Positions 1 through 6,894 of a stretch of 64,000 nucleotides of DNA are shown piece after piece. Origin of the DNA: Flagellimonas amphidinii. GTDB taxonomy: Bacteria > Bacteroidota > Bacteroidia > Flavobacteriales > Flavobacteriaceae. The DNA is taken from positions 1 through 64,000 of the forward strand of contig NZ_JABFNN010000037.1 of NCBI RefSeq assembly GCF_013090115.1, given 5' to 3'. The translations under genes and the position numbers were made by a program. Every line of letters begins with the position of its first letter. Position 1 is the first letter of the stretch. The notes under the pieces were generated by a model. It worked only from the letters and a program-made list of their open reading frames with translations. It was not told where the DNA came from and made no database searches.

Positions 1-200
1 GGTGGTTATGGTTAGGTTTGTTAATATTTTAACATAACTACCAAAATGGCGGATAAAGACACTTTTGTTAAATTTTCGGAATTGTAGAATGGAACCATAG
101 CTCAGTAAAATGCTGAAATACGTTTCTTTCTAAAAAGCGCTCTTTTTAAAACAAAGGGGAAGGGATTGAATGCATATAAATTCTCTTAGATACTATTATA

Positions 201-230
201 GAAAAACCAAGCTTTTTCTATGGTTTTTTC
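201..230 (-). terminator. Hairpin terminator after the DUF4407 gene
   Basis: The arms GAAAAACCA (201-209) and TGGTTTTTTC (221-230) pair around an 11-nt loop. The A/T runs on both flanks give a U-rich tail in either direction. It lies just past the stop of the minus-strand DUF4407 gene, so it most likely ends that transcript. The first 200 bases of the window hold no convincing gene. Confidence 0.6.
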
Positions 231-256
231 TTTAAAGTTGCTCATTTTAAAGCTAT

Positions 257-1357
257 CTACAGCCCCTTCGTCTGAACTTTATGGAAAGCATCGGCTTGGA
301 GTCGCAGCAATTCTTCGGCCTTTTCTTTTTTGTAGCGATATAGTTGCTCCTCATTGGTAATGTCCTCGTAGATTTTTTGGTTAAGTTCGCCATCCGTAGC
401 GAGTAAAAGCTTGCGCTGTTTCACTTTCTGGGTCACCCAAGTGGCCACCACACTTTCCTGCTCCTCAAACTTGTAGTCGTATTCCCCTTTAGGAGCCAAT
501 AGCTTGGCAATGATCGGTGCAGTTTCTATGGCAAGGAACAAAAGGAAAATAAAAAATGAAGGTAACCAAGGCAGTTTTCCAAGCGCATTGATGCGGGCCA
601 TAAGCCCATCAAAACCATCAATAATAGGTTGGGAGTTGGTGACAGCGGTATTGTAATCGGTGCCCAAAGCGGCAATTTGAGCTTCTAAATTTTCAATTTT
701 GGCAGCATTGGTTGCTTTAAGTGCGTTCAGTTCTGCCAAGTAAGCATCATGTTTTTCACGTTTTTCTTTATACACGGGGCCTTTCCCCAACAAACCTGTG
801 CCAGCGGTTCCTTCGGCTTCAGAAATATAGGTGGCATATAAGGCATTGGTTTCTGCCTCTTTCTGGGCCACTTCATTTTTTAAAGCTGCAATTTCCTGGT
901 TCAGACTTTCAATTTTGGGCGTGTATTGCAATGCCAATTGCTCTTGGTTGGCCAAGGTCATGGCATTTTTCTCTTCCAGCAGGACTTGATCTATCTCCTT
1001 TTCAAAAATTTTCATTTCCAAAGGCTTGGAAATCACTACGGCAATGATTACGGCCAAAATAATACGCGGCGCTGCTTGTAGGAGTTCACTTTTAAAGTTA
1101 TCGCGTTTTTTGATGGTGGATACAATGTATCGGTCCAAATTGAAGATCAACAGGCCCCAAATCAAACCAAAGAAAATGGAGGTGTAAATGTTGTCAAAAA
1201 CAGTATACAGGGCATAACCACTGGCAATAAAGGCCATAACCGCCGTAAAGAAAACGGTGGCTCCAATGCCTGCGTATTTATTACGTTCCCCATTGGAACA
1301 GGTTTCAAGAATGCCGGTGTCCGCGCCGGAACAGAAAATAAAGAAGCGTTGCAACAT
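257..1357 (-). CDS. DUF4407 family membrane protein with central coiled coil
   Basis: A 366-residue membrane protein that matches the Bacteroidota DUF4407 family in layout. Two hydrophobic segments near the N-terminus (about residues 32-80) contain the family-like stretch NLDRYIVST. A third hydrophobic segment lies near residue 95-115. A long Glu/Lys/Ala-rich coiled coil follows (about 120-240), then a further membrane segment (about 262-285, LPWLPSFFIFLLFLAIE) and a charged cytoplasmic tail. The family has no established biochemical role. The gene stands alone, followed by a hairpin terminator and divergent from the flavoprotein gene at 1549. Its start codon is about 130 bases from the FNR-type box at 1486, so it is not obviously part of that regulon. 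Confidence 0.8.
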   Translation of the reverse strand: MLQRFFIFCSGADTGILETCSNGERNKYAGIGATVFFTAVMAFIASGYALYTVFDNIYTSIFFGLIWGLLIFNLDRYIVSTIKKRDNFKSELLQAAPRIILAVIIAVVISKPLEMKIFEKEIDQVLLEEKNAMTLANQEQLALQYTPKIESLNQEIAALKNEVAQKEAETNALYATYISEAEGTAGTGLLGKGPVYKEKREKHDAYLAELNALKATNAAKIENLEAQIAALGTDYNTAVTNSQPIIDGFDGLMARINALGKLPWLPSFFIFLLFLAIETAPIIAKLLAPKGEYDYKFEEQESVVATWVTQKVKQRKLLLATDGELNQKIYEDITNEEQLYRYKKEKAEELLRLQADAFHKVQTKGL

Positions 1358-1485
1358 GATAGTGTTCTTTTTTTGATTGCTTTTATTAGAACGCAGTTTT
1401 GTGACATTTGTTACACACGGCTTGTTTAAAATTGATTTTTAGTGAGTTATAAATAATTGAAAGTCATTTGGTTATAATTTGAAAC

Positions 1486-1529
1486 ATGATTCTTGTCATA
1501 TTTTTTGAGGTATTGAAAACGTATTTTTA
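1486..1529 (+). promoter_or_regulatory. FNR-type box and -7 element of the SQR-like gene
   Basis: The dyad ATGATTCTTGTCAT occupies 1486-1499 (TGA-N6-TCA core 1487-1498, centre 1492.5). The -7-like octamer TATTTTTA lies at 1522-1529, exactly 29.5 nt from the dyad centre. Transcription would start near 1536, leaving a leader of about 13 nt before the ATG at 1549. This is one of eleven such boxes in the window, and the geometry fits class II activation with the box replacing the -33 element. Confidence 0.75.
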
Positions 1530-1548
1530 TTCCATAAAATTGAAAACG

Positions 1549-2751
1549 ATGACAACTACCGTAGTAATAGGCGGAAACTTTGCTGGACTCACCGCCGCTC
1601 TTGAAATCAAAAGAAAAGGGAAAAAGGAACATAAGGTTATCGTCATAGATAAATCTCCACTATTTCTATTTGTTCCCTCACTGATCTGGGTGCCTTTTGG
1701 GCGTAGGGAAATCAAGGACATTTCCTTTAGGAAAGATGCAATTTTGGAAAAGAAAGAAGTAGAGTTTATACAGGCCGAAGCTTTAAAGGTAGATCCAACA
1801 AGTCAAGTGGTGCGTACCACCAAAGGAGATTATGCCTATGATCATTTGGTCATTGCCACAGGACCCAAGGTAAAATATGACGTTGCTCCAGGAGTGCCCG
1901 AGTATGCCCATTATATAGGAACTCCCAATGGTGCCATGCAAACGAGAAAGGCCCTTGAGGAATTTAAAAAAAATCCTGGGCCCATCGTAATTGGAGCAAC
2001 ACAGAATGCTGGTTGTATGGGAGCGGCCTATGAGTTTTTGTTCAATGTTGAAAAGTGGTTGCGAGAAGAGAAAATCAGAAAAAAAGTGGATCTCTACTGG
2101 ATTACTCCCGAGACTTTTTTGGGGCATTTTGGAATTGATGGTATGACGGGAGGGGAGACGATGCTCAAGTCTTTTATGAAGATGTTCAACATACATTACA
2201 GGACAGAGGTAGGGGTGAAGGAAGTGACCCATGATACGGTAGTTTTGACCTCTGGTGAAATTTTGCCAAGTAGTTTTACCATGCTCATGCCTCCTTTTGT
2301 TGGGGTGGATTTTGTGATGAATTCACCAGAACTTAATGCCACGCCAACGGGGTATTTGCCAGTAGGGGATGATTATAGACACCCTGATTATCCCAATGTT
2401 TGGTCCGCCGGTATTGCTGTGGATGTACAATTGCCCTTCAAACCGGGGAAGGTGCCATTTTCTGGACCGAAAACGGGGTATCCTTCAGACGAAACGGGCA
2501 AAATAGTAGCCGAGAACATTGTAAGGGTATCCAAAGGTGTAACCAAGTTGAAGCGAAAAGCATGGGGGAAAATACCAGGTATCTGCGTAATGGATGCTGG
2601 TAAAAAAGAGGTGATCATTATTAGTGACCATTTGTTCAAACCAAGGAATTTTGCAATTATGATTCCCAATGTCTTTTATGATTTTTCGAAAGTACTTTTT
2701 GAAAAATATTTCTTGTGGAAGACAAAAAATGGGTATTCACAATTACCCTAA
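1549..2751 (+). CDS. Sulfide:quinone oxidoreductase-like FAD flavoprotein
   Basis: A 400-residue pyridine nucleotide-disulfide oxidoreductase-fold protein most like sulfide:quinone oxidoreductase, which oxidises sulfide to polysulfide at the membrane and passes electrons to quinone. The N-terminus has an FAD-binding loop (VVIGGNFAGL, residues 5-14) and a second dinucleotide segment (VIATGPKV, near 102). Two cysteines stand where the SQR redox pair is expected: Cys156 in NAGCMGAAYEF and Cys346 in PGICVMDAG. The third cysteine of some SQRs is not seen. The hydrophobic C-terminus (about 362-392) fits membrane attachment. The ATG at 1549 is preferred over an upstream in-frame ATG at 1486, because that one lies inside the FNR-type box and upstream of the predicted transcription start. 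Other flavin dehydrogenases of the same fold remain possible. Confidence 0.8.
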   Translation: MTTTVVIGGNFAGLTAALEIKRKGKKEHKVIVIDKSPLFLFVPSLIWVPFGRREIKDISFRKDAILEKKEVEFIQAEALKVDPTSQVVRTTKGDYAYDHLVIATGPKVKYDVAPGVPEYAHYIGTPNGAMQTRKALEEFKKNPGPIVIGATQNAGCMGAAYEFLFNVEKWLREEKIRKKVDLYWITPETFLGHFGIDGMTGGETMLKSFMKMFNIHYRTEVGVKEVTHDTVVLTSGEILPSSFTMLMPPFVGVDFVMNSPELNATPTGYLPVGDDYRHPDYPNVWSAGIAVDVQLPFKPGKVPFSGPKTGYPSDETGKIVAENIVRVSKGVTKLKRKAWGKIPGICVMDAGKKEVIIISDHLFKPRNFAIMIPNVFYDFSKVLFEKYFLWKTKNGYSQLP

Positions 2752-2768
2752 CTAAGTAAACTCCAAAT

Positions 2769-2796
2769 GAAAACCACTTCCTTGGAAGTGGTTTTC
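2769..2796. terminator. Bidirectional hairpin terminator
   Basis: A perfect 13-bp stem (GAAAACCACTTCC with GGAAGTGGTTTTC) and a 2-nt apex lie between convergent genes. The A-rich 5' and T-rich 3' arm ends suit termination from both sides, for the flavoprotein gene on the plus strand and the M20 peptidase gene on the minus strand. Confidence 0.8.
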
Positions 2797-2809
2797 CCAT
2801 TACATGCTA

Positions 2810-4198
2810 TTAGGCCGTTAGTTCCGTATAATATTTATAAAAGTAGGGGATGGTTTCAATACCTTTTAAAAAGTTCCAGACCCCAAAATGTTCATTGGGA
2901 GAATGAATGGCATCGCTGTCCAGCCCAAATCCCATGAGAATAGTCTTGCTTTGCAATACTTGCTCAAATAGTGCTACAATGGGAATACTACCCCCTGTGC
3001 GCTCTGGAATTGGGGTCTTTCCAAAGGTTTTTTCATACGCTTTGGCAGCTGCTTTGTAACCAACACTGTTTGTTGGGGTTACGTAGGGCAGACCTCCATG
3101 GTGGGGAGTCACCTTTACTTTTACCCCTTTGGGTGCAATGGCACTAAAATGGTCTGAGAAGAGTTTGGTGATTTCATCAGGGTCTTGATGAGGTACCAAT
3201 CGCATGGAAATTTTAGCATAGGCCTTACTGGCAATGACTGTTTTGGCGCCCTCTCCGGTATATCCTCCCCAGATGCCATTCACATCTAGAGTTGGACGAA
3301 TGGAATAACGTTCTGGGGTAGAATAGCCTTTTTCCCCATAAACATCTGTAATATCCAATGCATCTTTATAATCTTCAATATCAAAAGGAGCTTCGGCCAT
3401 TGCTGCACGTTCTTCTTTGGAAAGGATTTCTACCTTATCGTAAAAACCAGGAATGGTAATATGGTTGTTTTCATCATGTAGGGAAGCAATCATTTTAGAC
3501 AGTACATTGATGGGATTGGGAACGGCGCCGCCATAAATTCCGGAGTGTAAATCCCTATTGGGTCCTGTCACCTCAACTTCAACATAACTTAGTCCTCGTA
3601 GGCCCGTGGTGATGGATGGCACATCGTTGGCCATCATTCCAGTATCGGAAATCAAGATAATATCATTGGACAGTTTGTCTTTATGGTCTTCAAGAAAGTC
3701 CGCTAGACTATCGCTGCCAACTTCTTCTTCACCTTCAATCATAAATTTTACATTGCAGGGCAACGTGTTGTTTTTGATCATAAATTCAACAGCTTTCACA
3801 TGCATGTAGAACTGCCCTTTGTCGTCACAGGCACCTCTGGCAAATATGGCACCGTCTGGGTGTAGTTTAGTTGTTTTTATGATTGGTTCAAAGGGAGGTG
3901 ATTCCCATAAACCCATAGGGTCTGGTGGTTGTACATCGTAATGTCCATAGACCAGTATGGTGGGTAGGTTAGGGTCAATGATTTTATCTCCATAGACCAC
4001 AGGATACCCCTTCGTTTCACAGATTTCGGTATTGTCACAACCCGCTTCTTCCAATGCCTTTTTTACGGCTTTGGCAGTTTCCAATACGTCTTGGGAAAAA
4101 GCAGTGTCCGCACTAATGGATGGAATTTTGAGGAGTTCAATAAGTTCGTTGATGAATCGGTCTTTGTGGGTGTTGATGTATTCGTTTATTTGTTCCAT
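2810..4198 (-). CDS. M20 family dipeptidase
   Basis: A 462-residue metallopeptidase of family M20 (dipeptidase branch), cytoplasmic, probably cleaving dipeptides or small peptides. The metal-binding segments are all visible: GHYDVQPPDP (about residues 86-95, His and Asp), ARGACDDKGQ (about 120-129, bridging Asp), and EGEEEVGS (about 154-161, catalytic and metal Glu). A dimerisation-domain segment contains RDLHSGIYGG (about 214-223), and the last metal histidine lies in DAIHSPNEHF near the C-terminus. Length and domain order are normal. It is monocistronic, sharing a bidirectional terminator with the SQR-like gene. The substrate cannot be told from sequence. Confidence 0.9.
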   Translation of the reverse strand: MEQINEYINTHKDRFINELIELLKIPSISADTAFSQDVLETAKAVKKALEEAGCDNTEICETKGYPVVYGDKIIDPNLPTILVYGHYDVQPPDPMGLWESPPFEPIIKTTKLHPDGAIFARGACDDKGQFYMHVKAVEFMIKNNTLPCNVKFMIEGEEEVGSDSLADFLEDHKDKLSNDIILISDTGMMANDVPSITTGLRGLSYVEVEVTGPNRDLHSGIYGGAVPNPINVLSKMIASLHDENNHITIPGFYDKVEILSKEERAAMAEAPFDIEDYKDALDITDVYGEKGYSTPERYSIRPTLDVNGIWGGYTGEGAKTVIASKAYAKISMRLVPHQDPDEITKLFSDHFSAIAPKGVKVKVTPHHGGLPYVTPTNSVGYKAAAKAYEKTFGKTPIPERTGGSIPIVALFEQVLQSKTILMGFGLDSDAIHSPNEHFGVWNFLKGIETIPYFYKYYTELTA

Positions 4199-4254
4199 GT
4201 ATATTTTAAAAAGAATACTAAAAGTACAAAAAACAAGTTTTTAAGAACAGGACA

Positions 4255-4285
4255 TTTGCAAATTAGAAAATTGAAGTATATTTGC
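4255..4285 (+). promoter_or_regulatory. Bacteroidota-type promoter of tRNA-Leu
   Basis: A -33 TTTG (4255-4258) and a -7 TATATTTGC (4277-4285) are separated by 18 nt, matching the TTTG / TAnnTTTG pattern of the Bacteroidota main sigma factor. The mature tRNA begins 11 nt further on. Confidence 0.7.
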
Positions 4286-4295
4286 ACTCCTTTCC

Positions 4296-4377
4296 GCGGG
4301 TGTGGTGGAATTGGTAGACACGCTAGACTTAGGATCTAGTGCCGTGAGGCGTGGGGGTTCGACTCCCTTCACCCGCA
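4296..4377 (+). tRNA. tRNA-Leu (anticodon TAG)
   Basis: The acceptor arms GCGGGTG (4296-4302) and CACCCGC (4370-4376) pair fully, with discriminator A at 4377. The anticodon stem CTAGA/TCTAG encloses the loop CTTAGGA, giving anticodon TAG, which reads CUA-type leucine codons. The T arm contains GGTTCGACTCC. The extra arm makes this a class II tRNA of 82 nt. The CCA end is not encoded. Confidence 0.97.
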
Positions 4378-4380
4378 CAA

Positions 4381-4410
4381 AAAGCTCTCAAATTTTTGGG
4401 AGCTTTTTTT
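4381..4410 (+). terminator. Rho-independent terminator after tRNA-Leu
   Basis: AAAGCTCTC (4381-4389) pairs with GGGAGCTTT (one G-U pair), followed by a T run. It begins 4 nt after the tRNA. From here to 4623 nothing else convincing is visible. Confidence 0.8.
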
Positions 4411-4623
4411 GTTTAAAAATAGCATCTATCCCTAAGGGTCTCAGATTACTATTTTGTTTTTATTTTAATTTCACAAATAAAAGAAAGCATTACTTCCTTT
4501 AAAAGAAATAAAATTCTTACAATAATTTCAAGATAATCGTGTTGTACTCATATGCAGTATGGTTTTTGATTGCATACAGTAATAGTGATAATACTTGAAT
4601 TATTAATAATTAAATCAGCCAGT

Positions 4624-5016
4624 ATGTATAAAGAAATTTACCTTGTAGACGATGAAGATTTGGTAAACACCATCAACACCATTCATTTTAGAAAAATGGG
4701 AATGGAGGATAAACTGAAAAGTTTTACCAATCCGGAGTTGGCCTTGGATGATTTGCGTTTTCGTGCTAACCAAAATGACAGAACCCTAGTTTTGTTGGAT
4801 ATTAATATGCCAGAGATGAGCGGTTTTGAATTCTTGGAATTTATGGTTTTAGAGAATTTTCCAGAAACTATTGAAGTTTTATTGGTTACCTCTTCAGTTC
4901 TTGAAGCTGACCGCGAAGAAGCTAAAAAGTATGGTAAGTTCGTTAAGGAATTTATTGCCAAGCCATTGCGTATTGAGCATTTGGAGGAATACCTTCAGTT
5001 GGCTTACATGCCTTAG
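4624..5016 (+). CDS. Single-domain response regulator
   Basis: A 130-residue stand-alone receiver domain with no output domain. It has the acidic pair in LVDDEDL (residues 6-12), the phospho-acceptor aspartate in VLLDINMPEM (about residue 59), the switch Ser/Thr in LLVTSSV (about 88-94) and the conserved lysine in FIAKPL (about 113-118). The start at 4624 gives a normal receiver N-terminus (MYKEIYLVDDE); an upstream in-frame ATG at 4570 would add an unsupported leader. No histidine kinase is adjacent. Stand-alone receivers of this kind usually act in phosphorelays or by protein contact, but the partner here is unknown. The gene is convergent with the universal stress gene at 5093. Confidence 0.85.
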   Translation: MYKEIYLVDDEDLVNTINTIHFRKMGMEDKLKSFTNPELALDDLRFRANQNDRTLVLLDINMPEMSGFEFLEFMVLENFPETIEVLLVTSSVLEADREEAKKYGKFVKEFIAKPLRIEHLEEYLQLAYMP

Positions 5017-5092
5017 AGCAGAAAATGGGGGCATAGTTTTTTCATTCAAAATACCTTTGTGAAATTTTGGGGCAATAAAAGGAGGCGCTTTA

Positions 5093-5998
5093 TTAGGAAG
5101 CTGCTTCCTCTTTTTCCTCTTCATTAATTTCAACGGAAATACCTTCCATACCCAATTCTGGAATGACCAATAAAGGTATTTGGGTGTGAAAAGCTGTCCT
5201 TTTGATGATGGGTTCCCGGGTCATTTTTTCCATGTAGCTGTGCTGATAATTCAACAAAGCCAGTAAATGGATGTCCAGTTCTTTGGAAAAAACTTCCAAG
5301 GTTTGGGAAACCGAATGAAGCTCGGAAACGGTATGTACATAATGTTCAACATCACTCAAGTACCTGCGGAGCATGTTCAAATTGAACTGTTGTAACTCAG
5401 ACAAGGCTTTTATGCCATATTGTACATGGACTATGCGTATGGTGGCGCCGAACATTTTGGCCATTTCCAATAGGGGGGCCAGCTCAGATATTGTATAAAA
5501 ACGATTAAAATCCGTAGCAAACGCAATCTCACTTGGCGTTACATATTCAAAATGCTGAGGAATGGCAAGAACTGGGCATTTTTTGGCGTTTTTGATAATT
5601 CGCACTGTGTTACTGCCCATAAAGACCTCATCAATGCCAGAGGCTCCTTTGGTTCCAGTAATTACTAGATGAATACCCAAAGAATCCACAATGTCCTTCA
5701 CTTCTTCAACCAAAAGATTGAAAGAAGATATGGTCTCAAAACTATGATTAGGATTTCTATACTTGCTTTTGATTTGGGAAACAGTTTTCTGTAGACCCCT
5801 TTCTGAAGAGTCCCTTACCGCATCCACAATACGAACACCATCTACCATTTTTGCCATAAAGCGACTGCTGGGAATAACAGGAGTATAGGTGTTGAGCAGA
5901 TAAAAAGTGCACTTCTTATCACGGAACAACTGCATGGCATAATCAATCGCGTTCCATGCGTTTTCTGAAAAATCCGTAGGTATTAAAATCTTTTGCAT
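5093..5998 (-). CDS. Universal stress protein, two UspA domains
   Basis: A 301-residue protein with two tandem UspA domains. The first (about 1-140) starts MQKILIPTDFSENAWNA and carries the nucleotide-binding signature GTKGASG...MGSNTVR. The second (about 148-285) begins at EIAFATDFNRF and has lost the glycine-rich ATP loop. The tail is acidic (EINEEEKEEAA). Its promoter has an FNR-type box at 6050-6063 with a properly spaced -7 element. It is therefore placed with the other two Usp genes of this window in the putative low-oxygen regulon. It sits directly downstream of the regulator gene on the same strand but has its own promoter. Confidence 0.9.
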   Translation of the reverse strand: MQKILIPTDFSENAWNAIDYAMQLFRDKKCTFYLLNTYTPVIPSSRFMAKMVDGVRIVDAVRDSSERGLQKTVSQIKSKYRNPNHSFETISSFNLLVEEVKDIVDSLGIHLVITGTKGASGIDEVFMGSNTVRIIKNAKKCPVLAIPQHFEYVTPSEIAFATDFNRFYTISELAPLLEMAKMFGATIRIVHVQYGIKALSELQQFNLNMLRRYLSDVEHYVHTVSELHSVSQTLEVFSKELDIHLLALLNYQHSYMEKMTREPIIKRTAFHTQIPLLVIPELGMEGISVEINEEEKEEAAS

Positions 5999-6019
5999 CT
6001 GATCAAAATAAGGATGCGA

Positions 6020-6063
6020 TAAAATTAAGATGAAGCTATAGGGGATACTATGACAATTGTCAG
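6020..6063 (-). promoter_or_regulatory. FNR-type box and -7 element of the Usp gene at 5998
   Basis: The core TGACAATTGTCA (6051-6062) is a perfect 12-bp palindrome, centre 6056.5. On the minus strand the octamer TAATTTTA runs 6027 to 6020, starting 29.5 nt from the centre. The predicted leader is about 15 nt before the start codon at 5998. Confidence 0.75.
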
Positions 6064-6082
6064 GTTTTGGATTAAGGGTAGG

Positions 6083-6775
6083 TTAAAACCCTTCCACCAT
6101 TTCCAAAAGCTTCCGTTCGTTTTTTATGCCAATCTTTTTGCCCGAAGTATGGATGAGTCCTTTTTTCTTGAATTCAGAAATAATTCTGATTGCAGATTCT
6201 GTAGCGGTACCCACCACATTGGAAATATCTTCTCTAGAAAGTGTAAGTGCCAAAAAACCTTCATCGTCTTCCCCAAAATTATTTTTCAAATAAAGAAAAG
6301 CCTCTGCAATACGTTGCTTAACGGTCTTTTGGGAAATATTCACGATGACGTCATCGGCCTCCTTCAGATCATGGGCCATATGTCGCAAAACTTCCAAAGT
6401 AAAATTAGGGTTCTTTTGCAATGTATGGTTAATGGTTTCTTTTGGAATGAAGCACACTTCCATATCGCTTACTGCAATAGCGGATAAATTGGTGTGTTCT
6501 TCAGAAATAACGGAGCGTTGACCGATTACTTCACCCTTAGTGGCCAATTTTACAATTTGGTCTTTGCCATTGGCACTTAATTTGGAGAGTTTGGAGACAC
6601 CATTGCGTACACAATAGACCCCATTGAGTTTTTCTCCTTCTTCAAAAAGATGATCTCCCTTTTTAAGTTTTTTGGTGATTTTGGAATCGGAAACTTGTTT
6701 CAATTCCTCTTTGCTCATGGCCCTGAGCGAATTAAACTGCCTGATGATACAATTTTCACATCTACTCTCGTCCAT
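6083..6775 (-). CDS. Crp/Fnr family transcriptional regulator
   Basis: A 230-residue DNA-binding regulator. An N-terminal cyclic-nucleotide-binding-like beta roll (about 30-120) is followed by a dimer helix (about 125-150) and a winged helix-turn-helix (about 180-215). In the recognition helix, GTATESAIRII aligns with FNR GLTVETISRLL and CRP GCSRETVGRIL. It keeps the Glu (E193) and Arg (R197) that read the TGA core, and has Ile196 where FNR has Ser212. It has four cysteines (C6, C9 in CENC, C55, C108). That is fewer N-terminal cysteines than E. coli FNR, so an iron-sulfur cluster is possible but not shown. It is divergent from ccoI and shares one FNR-type box with it, suggesting autoregulation. 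It is the obvious candidate for binding the eleven boxes found in this region. Confidence 0.9.
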   Translation of the reverse strand: MDESRCENCIIRQFNSLRAMSKEELKQVSDSKITKKLKKGDHLFEEGEKLNGVYCVRNGVSKLSKLSANGKDQIVKLATKGEVIGQRSVISEEHTNLSAIAVSDMEVCFIPKETINHTLQKNPNFTLEVLRHMAHDLKEADDVIVNISQKTVKQRIAEAFLYLKNNFGEDDEGFLALTLSREDISNVVGTATESAIRIISEFKKKGLIHTSGKKIGIKNERKLLEMVEGF

Positions 6776-6805
6776 AACTGACTGTTATTGATTTACCTGA
6801 TAGTG

Positions 6806-6879
6806 CAAATTTACATGTAAGGACAAAAACAATAACTGATAAATGTCATGTTTTAGATCGGAAGTGTATCACAATTTTG
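6806..6879. promoter_or_regulatory. Shared FNR-type box with divergent -7 elements (regulator / ccoI)
   Basis: One dyad, CTGATAAATGTCAT (6836-6849, centre 6842.5), is flanked symmetrically by two -7 octamers. CAATTTTG lies at 6872-6879 on the plus strand, toward ccoI. TAAATTTG runs 6813 to 6806 on the minus strand, toward the regulator. Both start exactly 29.5 nt from the dyad centre. In the regulator direction the proximal half-site ends TCAG rather than the TCAT seen at all other arms, so that arm may be weaker or differently controlled. Confidence 0.75.
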
Positions 6880-6894
6880 TGCTAGGTAAAGCAA

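Noticed and set aside
721-1047. A 108-residue open frame on the plus strand inside the DUF4407 gene
   Set aside because: It lies wholly antisense to a well-supported coding region, has no recognisable motifs and reads as a shadow of the opposite strand's codon use.
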